Assembly: GCF_030005555.1 (NCBI RefSeq)
Contig: NZ_JASCQG010000020.1
Location: 1 to 33,856 of the forward strand
DNA length: 33,856 nucleotides
Source: Empedobacter sedimenti
GTDB taxonomy: Bacteria; Bacteroidota; Bacteroidia; Flavobacteriales; Weeksellaceae
Direction of reading: 5' to 3'
This document shows positions 25,628-32,704 of this stretch, piece by piece. The stretch's first letter is position 1. The number at the start of each line of letters is the position of its first letter. Made by a program: the position numbers and the translations under genes. The notes under the pieces are model-generated. The model was not told the DNA's origin. It was given only the letters and a program-made list of their open reading frames with translations, and searched no databases.

Positions 25628-27064
25628 TTAGATTTTAGAAGACCATTTAGAACCAAATGTTACATTTCCTTCTTGAAGTACAATATCAGAATGAAGAAAC
25701 TTAGCAGCATCTGCAGATTGTTTTACTTTAATACTACTGCGATTAATCATTTCTTTCTCAAAAGGTTGTAAAATATCTTCTCGTAAATTAGGATTAACGT
25801 TAGGTTGATTATAAGCTGATGTGATTTTTTGAGCCAGTAACAAGGCATCTAATAATGCTTGATTTGCTCCTTGACCTTTAAAAGGACTCATAGGATGAGC
25901 AGCATCCCCAATTAGAGTTATTGGTCCGACATTTTTAAATAAATCTTGTGTTAACAAATCTCTGTCGTAAACAGGATATCCAGTAATTTTTTCAATTTCA
26001 GTAGCGGTTATTATTTGTGGAATAGGAGAGTGCCATTCTGTTCTTTTGAGCACTTCTTTCTTTAAAGTTTCTGCACCATTTTTACTCAGAGTTATTGCTT
26101 CATCTTCAGAAATAGGAAAACTAAATTGCCACATGATTGAATCTTTATCGTAAGGCATCATGTACATACGTTCTGTTCCATTTGCGGTTTGAAAAACGGT
26201 GGCTCCGTCTAGTAAAGGACTTTCTAGATCGTTTAAAAGTTTCATTTTACAGATTCCTAGAATTACGATACAACCTAAGTAGCGTAATGGACTTACTTTT
26301 TCATCGATTAATAATCGACGAACTGAACTGCGAATTCCATCTGCGCCAATAAGTAAATCTGCTTTGAATTGTTTCTGAATACCATTCACATCAAAAGTTA
26401 ATTCTATTTTATGATTAGCTTTATAATCGATTAATTGATGATTCCAACTAATTTGATCATCACCTCCTAACTGATTTAACAAAGCCAAACGTAGAGATTG
26501 TCTAGCAATATGAATATTGGTATGTTTATTTTTGTTTTTAGTTTGAATGGTTTCTTTATTGATTAATTTTCTTAAACCCCATTCTCCAATTACATTCCCA
26601 TCTGTTGTATGAGCTAAATGTAGAGTAGAAATAATGCCTTCGCTTAGGGTAAGAATTCCAAACTTTTTCATTTCCTTACTTGCTTGCTGTAGAGTTAATC
26701 CGTATCCTTGGGAGCGGTCGTTAAATGTTTTATCTCTTTCGAAAAGAGTAAATGGAATTTGGCGTTGCAAACAAGCGATTGCTAGTGCAATACCTCCAAT
26801 TCCAGCTCCGATAATTGCAACATGAGGATATTTATTATTTGCTGAAGGTTGTTCATTTGTCTCAATTAAACCTGTTCCTGAACAAGATTTACAAATTTGC
26901 ATTGAGTTTTTTGGCTTGATAGGAGGATGGCCAATACTTTCGTTTTTTAGAAATTGAGCAAGCGCAGATTCATAGCGAAAGAGTTTTTTTTTAGAAACTC
27001 CTTGGCTTTTTTGCCCCATTCCATTACAATCTTTACAGCTTATCCAATTTATGTGATTACTCAA
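25628..27064 (-). CDS. FAD-dependent monooxygenase with N-terminal DnaJ-like CxxCxGxG pair
   Basis: A 478-residue protein. Residues 83-110 hold the FAD-binding GxGxxG strand-loop (IIGAGIGGIALAIACL) ending in an acidic residue after LFER. GD-box residues G386-D387 sit in GDAAHPMSPFKGQGANQALLDA, the class A flavoprotein monooxygenase (PHBH-type) signature. The distinctive part is the first ~75 residues: CKDCNGMG (C10, C13) and CKSCSGTG (C58, C61), two DnaJ-type CxxCxGxG motifs that together could bind one zinc. They are separated by a basic/aromatic ~45-residue insert. The enzyme would hydroxylate an organic substrate using NAD(P)H and oxygen. The role of the zinc-like module is unknown. Confidence 0.85.
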   Translation of the reverse strand: MSNHINWISCKDCNGMGQKSQGVSKKKLFRYESALAQFLKNESIGHPPIKPKNSMQICKSCSGTGLIETNEQPSANNKYPHVAIIGAGIGGIALAIACLQRQIPFTLFERDKTFNDRSQGYGLTLQQASKEMKKFGILTLSEGIISTLHLAHTTDGNVIGEWGLRKLINKETIQTKNKNKHTNIHIARQSLRLALLNQLGGDDQISWNHQLIDYKANHKIELTFDVNGIQKQFKADLLIGADGIRSSVRRLLIDEKVSPLRYLGCIVILGICKMKLLNDLESPLLDGATVFQTANGTERMYMMPYDKDSIMWQFSFPISEDEAITLSKNGAETLKKEVLKRTEWHSPIPQIITATEIEKITGYPVYDRDLLTQDLFKNVGPITLIGDAAHPMSPFKGQGANQALLDALLLAQKITSAYNQPNVNPNLREDILQPFEKEMINRSSIKVKQSADAAKFLHSDIVLQEGNVTFGSKWSSKI

Positions 27065-27080
27065 TTCAAAAATGTTTTTG

Positions 27081-27088
27081 CAAAAATA
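27081..27088 (-). promoter_or_regulatory. Putative -7 box for FAD monooxygenase
   Basis: On the minus strand TATTTTTG matches TAnnTTTG, 16 nt before the ATG at 27064. The rest of the gap to about 27176 holds nothing else I can support. Confidence 0.4.
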
Positions 27089-27176
27089 GGGTTAAAGTGA
27101 GGATTTAGAAAAATATGAATAAAAAAGTTAAAAGAGATTTATACTTATTTTTCGTTATTAATCATAAAATGTTTCT

Positions 27177-27323
27177 TTGTTGTAAGAATTTGTCTTTTAA
27201 CTGCCCAAATTCTATCTTTTGGAGTAGTTCCATCTTCTAAATTTTCTCATATAATTTAATGTCATCTTTGTTTAATTCAATGTAGTTTTTGAAATATTCA
27301 ATATCTCTAATATTTGTTCTCAT
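27177..27323 (-). pseudogene. Decayed 5' fragment of a second PoNi-type immunity gene
   Basis: Read on the minus strand from an ATG at 27323, this encodes MRTNIRDIEYFKNYIELN and more. It matches nearly base for base the first ~45 codons of the PoNi-type gene that starts at 29227. A 1-nt deletion near 27240-27250 shifts the frame and creates a stop. Homology ends abruptly near 27177, so the rest of the gene was never copied or has been lost. It is the downstream edge of the duplicated segment. Confidence 0.75.
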
Positions 27324-27337
27324 CTTTATATTATTTA

Positions 27338-27409
27338 TTAAGACCAATTTCCTTTTTTATCTCTAATTACATATCCATATTTTTCAGTTTTTTTGCAGTT
27401 AACCTTTAA
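27338..27409 (-). pseudogene. Conserved C-terminal tail of a possible lost toxin (copy A)
   Basis: In one minus-strand frame this encodes KKTEKYGYVIRDKKGNWS followed by a stop at 27338-27340, 14 nt before the ATG of the PoNi remnant. The same ~22 codons occur at 29250-29318. Position directly before an immunity gene is where the end of its toxin gene would lie. There is no start codon; it is a fragment. Confidence 0.4.
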
Positions 27410-27424
27410 ATTTTAAATAAAAAA

Positions 27425-27444
27425 ACCGCCAATTGGCGGTTGAA
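27425..27444 (-). terminator. Palindromic intrinsic terminator (copy A)
   Basis: AACCGCCAATTGGCGGTT is a perfect 18-bp palindrome. On the minus strand it directly follows the stop codon of the Tdi1-like gene (27448) and is followed by a T-run. The same palindrome occurs at 29341-29358 after the other Tdi1-like gene. Confidence 0.9.
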
Positions 27445-27447
27445 TAT

Positions 27448-28053
27448 CTATTCTAAGTCAATAATCTTTCCTACCGATTGTCCAATTATTTCTATATACG
27501 CTTTTGTATCTACTATTTGTAGATTTTTATTTGATGCTTTACCACCTAAAGATAATGCGGGTACATAACCATAACATTGACCATATTGTAATTTTGGTAA
27601 AATATCTTTTATTTCTAAGTAAGGTTTTGAGTCAAAATAATCTTTATGAGTTTTGAAATAATCATCAAAAAAAACATTAAGTGTTCCAATTAATGAATTT
27701 AAAGCACGACTATAACATTTTCTTATATTTATTATTTTTACCCTATTTCCTTCATCTGGTGAGATTGTCCAATTTTCATTACCTTCCCATAGTAATATAT
27801 CTCCAAATGCTGTCACTCCAAATACAATAGAAGGTTCTAAAAGTTTATCAATATAGTCAAACACAAACTCATATTCTTCTGGGTTTACTAACTGTAGAAA
27901 TCCTTCTTCATAGATTCCAAACCCAATTGTTTCCCATATTTTTATTAAGTATTCTGGTAAAACATTTTTATACTTATTTATTATTTCTAATGAAACATCG
28001 CTATATTTTGTATAACTATTTAAGTTTCTTTCTTCAAAGGTTTTATTAGACAT
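27448..28053 (-). CDS. Tdi1-like T6SS immunity protein (copy A)
   Basis: A 201-residue cytoplasmic protein with the arrangement of Tdi1-type immunity proteins: an N-terminal GAD-like region (residues ~5-100, with YLIKIWETIGFGIYEEGFLQ and FGVTAFGDILLWEG) and a C-terminal DUF1851-like region ending in SLGGKASNKNLQIV and KAYIEIIGQSVGKIIDLE. In Agrobacterium, Tdi1 blocks the Ntox15 DNase Tde1. Residues 1-101 and the last ~45 are nearly identical to copy B (29365-29973), but residues ~102-155 differ at most positions. It starts 2 nt after the stop of a broken gene and has no adjacent toxin, so it is an orphan immunity gene, possibly protective against a variant toxin. Confidence 0.85.
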   Translation of the reverse strand: MSNKTFEERNLNSYTKYSDVSLEIINKYKNVLPEYLIKIWETIGFGIYEEGFLQLVNPEEYEFVFDYIDKLLEPSIVFGVTAFGDILLWEGNENWTISPDEGNRVKIINIRKCYSRALNSLIGTLNVFFDDYFKTHKDYFDSKPYLEIKDILPKLQYGQCYGYVPALSLGGKASNKNLQIVDTKAYIEIIGQSVGKIIDLE

Positions 28054-28055
28054 GT

Positions 28056-28518
28056 TTAATATTTAGAAATTCGATTATCTAAATCTAATAGTTTTTTTTC
28101 ATTAGCAATATTTACCATTATAGTAACATAACTGTCGCTGTCAATATCCATATTAAATAACTGATAATTGGTATCACTAAGCAAAGAATTTACGATTAAA
28201 AAAAATCTTGTGCATCTTCATCATATAAATCATCATCATTCATTTCATCTTTTAATTGCCAGTTTGATAATAATTTATTTATTCCATCTTTTGCTGTACT
28301 ATAATCATCTTTCCAATCAATTTCAAATGCATAACCATAAGAAATTAATAAATCTCTAATCCTAGCCACATATAATCATCTGACAAATCTAATAGTCTAT
28401 CACTATTTTCTGTATACTTTAGTGGATTTTCTCTCACTTCTTCTAACTGTTTAATTAATAAAGGTCTGTCTCCATTTTTATTCACAGCTAAATTGATAAT
28501 TTCAATATATTTTTCCAT
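28056..28518 (-). pseudogene. DUF6630-like immunity-type gene broken by two frameshifts
   Basis: A coherent protein can be read only by changing frame twice. It begins MEKYIEIINLAVNK at 28518 and runs to about 28350 (LDLSDDYMWLG). It then continues in a second frame (RDLLISYGYAFEIDWKDD... to about 28200), and in a third after an eight-A run (plus strand 28198-28205) as FLIVNSLLSDTNYQLFNMDI, then DSDSYVTIMV, to a stop at 28056-28058. The D-x-DSDSY phrase and the DWKDD block resemble the DUF6630 family, which is common in toxin-immunity clusters. The family name is tentative. The intact flanking coding pattern suggests recent decay or sequence errors at homopolymers. It lies between the PoNi-type gene and Tdi1-like copy A. 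Confidence 0.55.
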
Positions 28519-28523
28519 ATAGT

Positions 28524-29227
28524 TTAACCTTTCCAATGTACTAAATCGTAAGGATAGTATTGTTGGGCTTTTAATATTGTATCTTCCAAACCAAGTATTT
28601 TTACAAATGCTCCGCTTTCAAAACTCCAGTAACCAAAAAAGATTTCATTTTTGTTTTTATCATTATCATACCAATATGTAGAAGTGAATTTTTTGTACCA
28701 ACTTTTATCCAAATATTCTTTTAAACTTTGAATGTCTTTAGTTGCAAATAATTCCTTTAAAAACTCAAAAGCTTTCGGGTAGAGTTCATTTTGATTAATT
28801 TTTCTACTTTTAAATTTATGTGCTATCAAGATATCAAAAATATAATCTTCCTGCTTATTAGTGTCCAAGACTTTCACTATTTTTTCGAAATTTTCGTCAT
28901 CAATATCTAGTAATATTGCTAAAGATAGCATCCAAAGCATTAGTATGTAGTCATCAAAAGAAATGTTTGAATTTGAATTTTCCCAGCCACCTGCCAGATA
29001 TTTAATAGTATTGTTAAATTCATTTTGTATTTCATCTATCAAACATCCACTAGAATACATTGCAATACAGTATGTAAACTTGTTGTAAAAATTTGTCTTT
29101 TAACTGCCCAAATTCTATCTTTTGGAGTAGTTCCATCTTCTAAACCTTCTACATAGAATTTAATGTCATCTTTGTTTAATTCAATGTAGTTTTTGAAATA
29201 TTCAATATCTTTAATATTTGTTCTCAT
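28524..29227 (-). pseudogene. PoNi-type (DUF1910/DUF1911) immunity gene with a frameshift
   Basis: The N-terminal part starts at ATG 29227 (MRTNIKDIEYFKNYIEL..., ending ...SLHTVLQC before a stop near 29039). The C-terminal part is in another frame, from a Met at 29060 (MYSSGCLIDEIQNEF...) to a stop at 28524. Joined, they give a full PoNi-type protein: N-terminal helical DUF1910 and C-terminal DUF1911 with the hallmark GYWSFESGAFVKILGL and YYPYDLVHW. A one-base deletion around 29058-29075 would explain the break. PoNi proteins neutralise PoNe DNase toxins, and no PoNe gene is present. A 22-codon tail lies just upstream. It could be a sequencing error, a pseudogene, or two overlapping reading frames. 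Confidence 0.8.
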
Positions 29228-29249
29228 TATTATATTTTTATATTATTTA

Positions 29250-29318
29250 TTAAGGCCAATTTCCTTTTTTACCTCTAATTACATATCCATATTTTTCAGT
29301 TTTTTTGTAGTTTAACTT
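29250..29318 (-). pseudogene. Conserved C-terminal tail of a possible lost toxin (copy B)
   Basis: In one minus-strand frame this encodes KKTEKYGYVIRGKKGNWP with a stop at 29250-29252, 22 nt before the PoNi-type start at 29227. It differs from copy A (27338-27409) at few residues. Upstream in frame is a stop, so only the end is kept. It lies between the Tdi1 terminator and the PoNi gene, as expected if a toxin gene once preceded PoNi. Confidence 0.4.
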
Positions 29319-29340
29319 TTAAATCTTTTAAATAAAAAAA

Positions 29341-29358
29341 AACCGCCAATTGGCGGTT
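29341..29358 (-). terminator. Palindromic intrinsic terminator (copy B)
   Basis: Perfect palindrome AACCGCCAATTGGCGGTT between the Tdi1-like copy B stop (29365) and the PoNi region, followed on the minus strand by an eight-T run. It should limit read-through from the effector/Tdi1 transcript into the PoNi gene, which would then need its own promoter. Confidence 0.9.
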
Positions 29359-29364
29359 GAATAT

Positions 29365-29973
29365 CTATTCTAAGTCAATAATCTTTCCTACCGATTGTCC
29401 AATTATTTCTATATACGCTTTTGTATCTACTATTTGTAGATTTTTATTTGATGCTTTACCACCTAAAGATAATGCGGGTACATAACCATAACATTGACCA
29501 TATTCTAGTTGAGGTAATTTATTTTGAATATCTATAAAAGGTTTAGAATCAAAAAAATCTTTGTCAACAATACCATACTCATCTCCTAAAAGTCTATTTA
29601 AAACAAAATCTATTTCACCTATTACACGACTTTTACATTTTCTTACATCAATTTGTTTTACTCTATCGCCTTCATCTGGCGAAATTGTCCAATTTTCATT
29701 ACCTTCCCATAGTAATATATCTCCAAGTGCTGTCACTCCAAATACAATAGAAGGTTCTAAAAGTTTATCAATATAGTCAAATACAAACTCATATTCTTCT
29801 GGATTTACTAACTGAAGAAATCCATCTTCATAGATTCCAAACCCCATTGTTTCCCATATTTTTATTAAGTATTCTGGTAAAACATTTTTATACTTATTTA
29901 TTATTTCTAATGAAACATCGCTATATTTTGTATAACTATTTAAGTTTCTTTCTTCAAAGGTTTTATTAGACAT
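29365..29973 (-). CDS. Tdi1-like T6SS immunity protein (copy B, beside the effector)
   Basis: A 202-residue protein of the same GAD-like/DUF1851 layout as copy A. It starts 19 nt after the stop of the effector (29993), the usual place for a cognate immunity gene. Residues 1-101 differ from copy A at few positions, mainly conservative. The central region (about 102-155) contains EIDFVLNRLLGDEYGIVDKD where copy A has a different sequence, and the last ~45 residues are identical. Tdi1 neutralises the Tde1 DNase in the cytoplasm of producer and sibling cells. Pairing with the Ntox15 effector upstream strongly supports that role here. Confidence 0.9.
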   Translation of the reverse strand: MSNKTFEERNLNSYTKYSDVSLEIINKYKNVLPEYLIKIWETMGFGIYEDGFLQLVNPEEYEFVFDYIDKLLEPSIVFGVTALGDILLWEGNENWTISPDEGDRVKQIDVRKCKSRVIGEIDFVLNRLLGDEYGIVDKDFFDSKPFIDIQNKLPQLEYGQCYGYVPALSLGGKASNKNLQIVDTKAYIEIIGQSVGKIIDLE

Positions 29974-29992
29974 TTTATATAAATTTTAATTT

Positions 29993-31597
29993 TTAAAATA
30001 AATCAACGTTCATCATTTCATCATCAGGAATATCACTAATCTTTTTAGGAGGAATCCCATATTCTTTTTTTAATTGATCCTCAATTGATTTTGCTCTTCC
30101 TTTATCCCATTGACTTCCAATTGATGAATTCACTCTACCATCTCCCATTCCTGTTATCTGATCAACCTTACCTCCAGCTACACCATCTGGATTATGTAAT
30201 GCTGCTTGACCGTCCATAGATTTTTTAGCAGCTTCTTTTGCTTCTGAAAGAGATTTATTATGAGGAGGATTCATAAATTCATTTGTTCTTTTAGCTAATT
30301 CTTGTTGTCTGTAATTATCCCTTGCCTCTTTAGCTTTTTTAGAATAATCTTTTTTATTTCTATTAGCAAAATCATCTCTATTTTGGAGCCAATCTTTAGC
30401 TTTCATATTATTTATTGCGTCTTGTTGATCTTTCAATTGTCGCTTAAATTCCGCTTCTAAGTTTACATCGCCCGCATGTTTACTACTAATTTTAAAAGGA
30501 GGATTCGGTTTACTAGTATTCCTTGTTACCACCCTCGCAATATCAGCTGCGTCATCAGCCAAAGATTCTATTAACTCTTTACCTGCTTTTTTTACACCAG
30601 CTTCCAAGGCTTCTTTACCTGCTTTTTCAACTCCTTCTTCTATCGTTTCTTTTACAGCTTTTTCTACAGCAACTTCGGCAACCTCTTTTACAGCAACTTT
30701 TCCTGCTGATAGAGCAGTAGAAGCACCTCCAGAATAAACTGCTGCAACAGCATCAGGAATAAATTCACCAACTGTATTTCCTATTTTTCGTGGATTTTTG
30801 GTTACCCAATCTGCCGCATCTTTGGTTCCTTTCACAGCAGTTTCACCTGCTTTTTTCCAGTTTTCACCATCACTTGCCCAATCCCAAGCACCATTAGCGG
30901 CATTTTCCCAATTTTCACCTTTACTTGCCCAAATAATAGCTTCAGCTTCTTTTTGCTTTACCCATTTATCTGCTTTAACCGCCATACCTACCAAAGCTTC
31001 AGTAGTTCCTACGGGATCTTGAGCAACTTGATAGATGGTTTCGCCTAATCCCACAACACCATTTACAGCACCTTCAACAAGGCCAGTTCCCATATCAACA
31101 TACCAATCTGCAAGCCCTGTCACAGGTTTCATCCAATCTGGTAAAAACTCGTCTCTTACTTTTCTACCATCATTTACTTTTTCCTCTAGCCAATCAAAAC
31201 CTTCTTTTATATATTCAGTAGGCATTTTTCCTTCACCAACTCCAAAAGCAACAGCAGATGGTCGATCAAAGAAAATTTTAATCTCTCCACCAAATATACA
31301 ATTGTTGTGTGAATCTTCTAAGATTAAACGACTTCCATTAATTTTTATTCCATCTTTTGGGTTTTGCCATGGAGTAACAACGCCTGGTATACATGATACT
31401 CCAGATGCTGCAATTTTAGCTAGACAAGTACAAAAACCCATTGGTTTGATATTAAAGAATGGGATAAAATCTAACTCAGAAGCCATTGGGACATTATAAA
31501 TCGTAGTCCGTTGGTTATTACTTACTCTTAATGTACAAGGACTTGTACCTTTGTTACAGGCGAGATAAGCGCCTTCTGGTACATATTTTTTAGGCAT
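29993..31597 (-). CDS. T6SS effector: PAAR-like DUF4280 fused to Ntox15 (Tde1-like) DNase
   Basis: This 534-residue protein has an N-terminal PAAR-like DUF4280 domain (residues ~3-110) with cysteines C14, C21, C56, C58, C69 and C100 and the phrases GAYLACNKG and NCIFGG, expected to cap the VgrG spike. Residues 172-183 form a tandem glycine zipper (G172-x3-G176-x3-G180). The middle (~200-330) contains the repeat WASKGENW/WASDGENW and an Ala/Glu/Lys-rich helical linker. The C-terminus is Ntox15: H468-x2-D471 in HNPDGVAGG, then ITGMGDGRVNSSIGSQWDKG. Ntox15 enzymes such as Agrobacterium Tde1 are DNases that need HxxD; the known Tde1 uses an N-terminal glycine zipper to reach the recipient cytoplasm. 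All key residues are present. The Tdi1-like gene follows 19 nt later. Confidence 0.92.
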   Translation of the reverse strand: MPKKYVPEGAYLACNKGTSPCTLRVSNNQRTTIYNVPMASELDFIPFFNIKPMGFCTCLAKIAASGVSCIPGVVTPWQNPKDGIKINGSRLILEDSHNNCIFGGEIKIFFDRPSAVAFGVGEGKMPTEYIKEGFDWLEEKVNDGRKVRDEFLPDWMKPVTGLADWYVDMGTGLVEGAVNGVVGLGETIYQVAQDPVGTTEALVGMAVKADKWVKQKEAEAIIWASKGENWENAANGAWDWASDGENWKKAGETAVKGTKDAADWVTKNPRKIGNTVGEFIPDAVAAVYSGGASTALSAGKVAVKEVAEVAVEKAVKETIEEGVEKAGKEALEAGVKKAGKELIESLADDAADIARVVTRNTSKPNPPFKISSKHAGDVNLEAEFKRQLKDQQDAINNMKAKDWLQNRDDFANRNKKDYSKKAKEARDNYRQQELAKRTNEFMNPPHNKSLSEAKEAAKKSMDGQAALHNPDGVAGGKVDQITGMGDGRVNSSIGSQWDKGRAKSIEDQLKKEYGIPPKKISDIPDDEMMNVDLF

Positions 31598-31615
31598 AGT
31601 AGTAGTTTTTGGTGG

Positions 31616-31882
31616 TTAAGATTGATCAGTTAAAACAACTTTTCTTTTTTTTCTGAAATGATTTTCGAGTTGACTTAAATTAGCTTTTGATTCCAAAATA
31701 ATTTTGTCCGTCACTTTTATGATTTCAGTCTGTTTACAATCATTAATTTCTTGTACTAAAATATCATCCGCTATTATTTGCCAAGTTTGATTAGATTCAG
31801 CAATTTGAATCGCATCCAACTCATTAAAAAGTAAATAATAACGATCATTTTGAAAAACTAAATCAATTAACTGAAAGGTCAT
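31616..31882 (-). CDS. Small unrecognised T6SS-island protein (88 aa)
   Basis: An 88-residue protein with no clear domain. It begins MTFQLIDLVFQNDRYYLLFN, is mixed beta-like in its first half, and ends in a basic segment (HFRKKRKVVL). Its start overlaps the end of the upstream gene by 20 nt, and 18 nt separate it from the PAAR-like effector. Such tight coupling suggests co-translation and a function in the same apparatus. It could be an accessory or adaptor for the effector, but I do not recognise it. Confidence 0.6.
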   Translation of the reverse strand: MTFQLIDLVFQNDRYYLLFNELDAIQIAESNQTWQIIADDILVQEINDCKQTEIIKVTDKIILESKANLSQLENHFRKKRKVVLTDQS

Positions 31883-32702
31883 GCGGAATAGTTTTTAAAA
31901 TATTTTTTTCTTCTCGATACAATGTTCCAGGTATTTGGACTAAACTCATACACATACTTTGTTCAGACCAAGGCCATTCTTCTAAAAGATAACGCTCGAT
32001 ATAATTCAATTCCACAAGTGTTGGTACACGTGGTCTGTTTTTCAGTAGACGAATCATATTGGTTACTTTATCTTGTTCAAACTTGTCTTCATCAATTGTT
32101 CCTTTTACATCAATTTGATAGCGTCCATTTTCTAAATCTATAATCGATTCATTTGTAATGACAGGAATGTTTTTAGTTGCTATAAAGTTGGGTATTTCTC
32201 TGTAACCTTTTACAGCTTCATTTTTTTTAAAATCTTTGGTATGTATTCCTGGAAATAGTAATTGATACGGCATGGCGTAACGTAAAGCATGTGCTAGTTG
32301 TTCTCCGTTTTGTAATAATTCATCTATACCTTTTATAAAGATAGCTTTGTATTTTTCGTCTTTATGTACTTTAATAACATTGGGTTTTATTTCTGTCCAT
32401 TTTTCTTGAATTTCATCTAAATTTAAAATTTCACCCAATTGCCCATTTTCATTAAGTGTACAAATAATGCGTTCTCTCAACTCGTGTAGATCTCCTACCC
32501 ATTGATAAGCACCTTCTGAATTAGATTGCTTGTATAAAGGCATTTCTACTCTGAAAATTGATTGATCTTCCTTCACTTTTAAAAGTGTTACTTTTAATTC
32601 AGCTTCAATATAATTTTCATTTCTTAATCCTTGAAACTGATAACGTTCTTCTCTTAAAAAAGTATAATGACGATATTCCCCTTCGTTTTCTAATAAATTC
32701 AT
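31863..32702 (-). CDS. Unrecognised protein between VgrG and effector (279 aa)
   Basis: A 279-residue soluble protein with no signal peptide or membrane helix and no domain I recognise. It is rich in charged and aromatic residues. The opening MNLLENEGEYRHYTFLREER and LKVKEDQSIFRVEM suggest a beta-rich start, and PYQLLFPGIH and a tail with ENILKTIPHDLSVN follow. It begins 2 nt after the VgrG stop and overlaps the small gene downstream. In Bacteroidota T6SS islands, proteins between VgrG and the effector are often adaptors or structural partners; that role here is a guess by position. Confidence 0.62.
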   Translation of the reverse strand: MNLLENEGEYRHYTFLREERYQFQGLRNENYIEAELKVTLLKVKEDQSIFRVEMPLYKQSNSEGAYQWVGDLHELRERIICTLNENGQLGEILNLDEIQEKWTEIKPNVIKVHKDEKYKAIFIKGIDELLQNGEQLAHALRYAMPYQLLFPGIHTKDFKKNEAVKGYREIPNFIATKNIPVITNESIIDLENGRYQIDVKGTIDEDKFEQDKVTNMIRLLKNRPRVPTLVELNYIERYLLEEWPWSEQSMCMSLVQIPGTLYREEKNILKTIPHDLSVN

Positions 32703-32704
32703 AC

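Noticed and set aside
25628-27064. Tet(X)-like tetracycline-inactivating enzyme
   Set aside because: The FAD motifs are shared by the whole PHBH-type superfamily. The N-terminal Cys module and extra length are not Tet(X) features, so no resistance role is claimed.
27338-29318. CRISPR-like repeat from the duplicated palindromes and tails
   Set aside because: Only two copies, about 1.9 kb apart and with genes between them; it is a segmental duplication.
30523-31499. Plus-strand ORFs opposite the effector gene
   Set aside because: They are antisense shadows of an Ala/Lys-rich coding frame; the minus strand has clear domains throughout.
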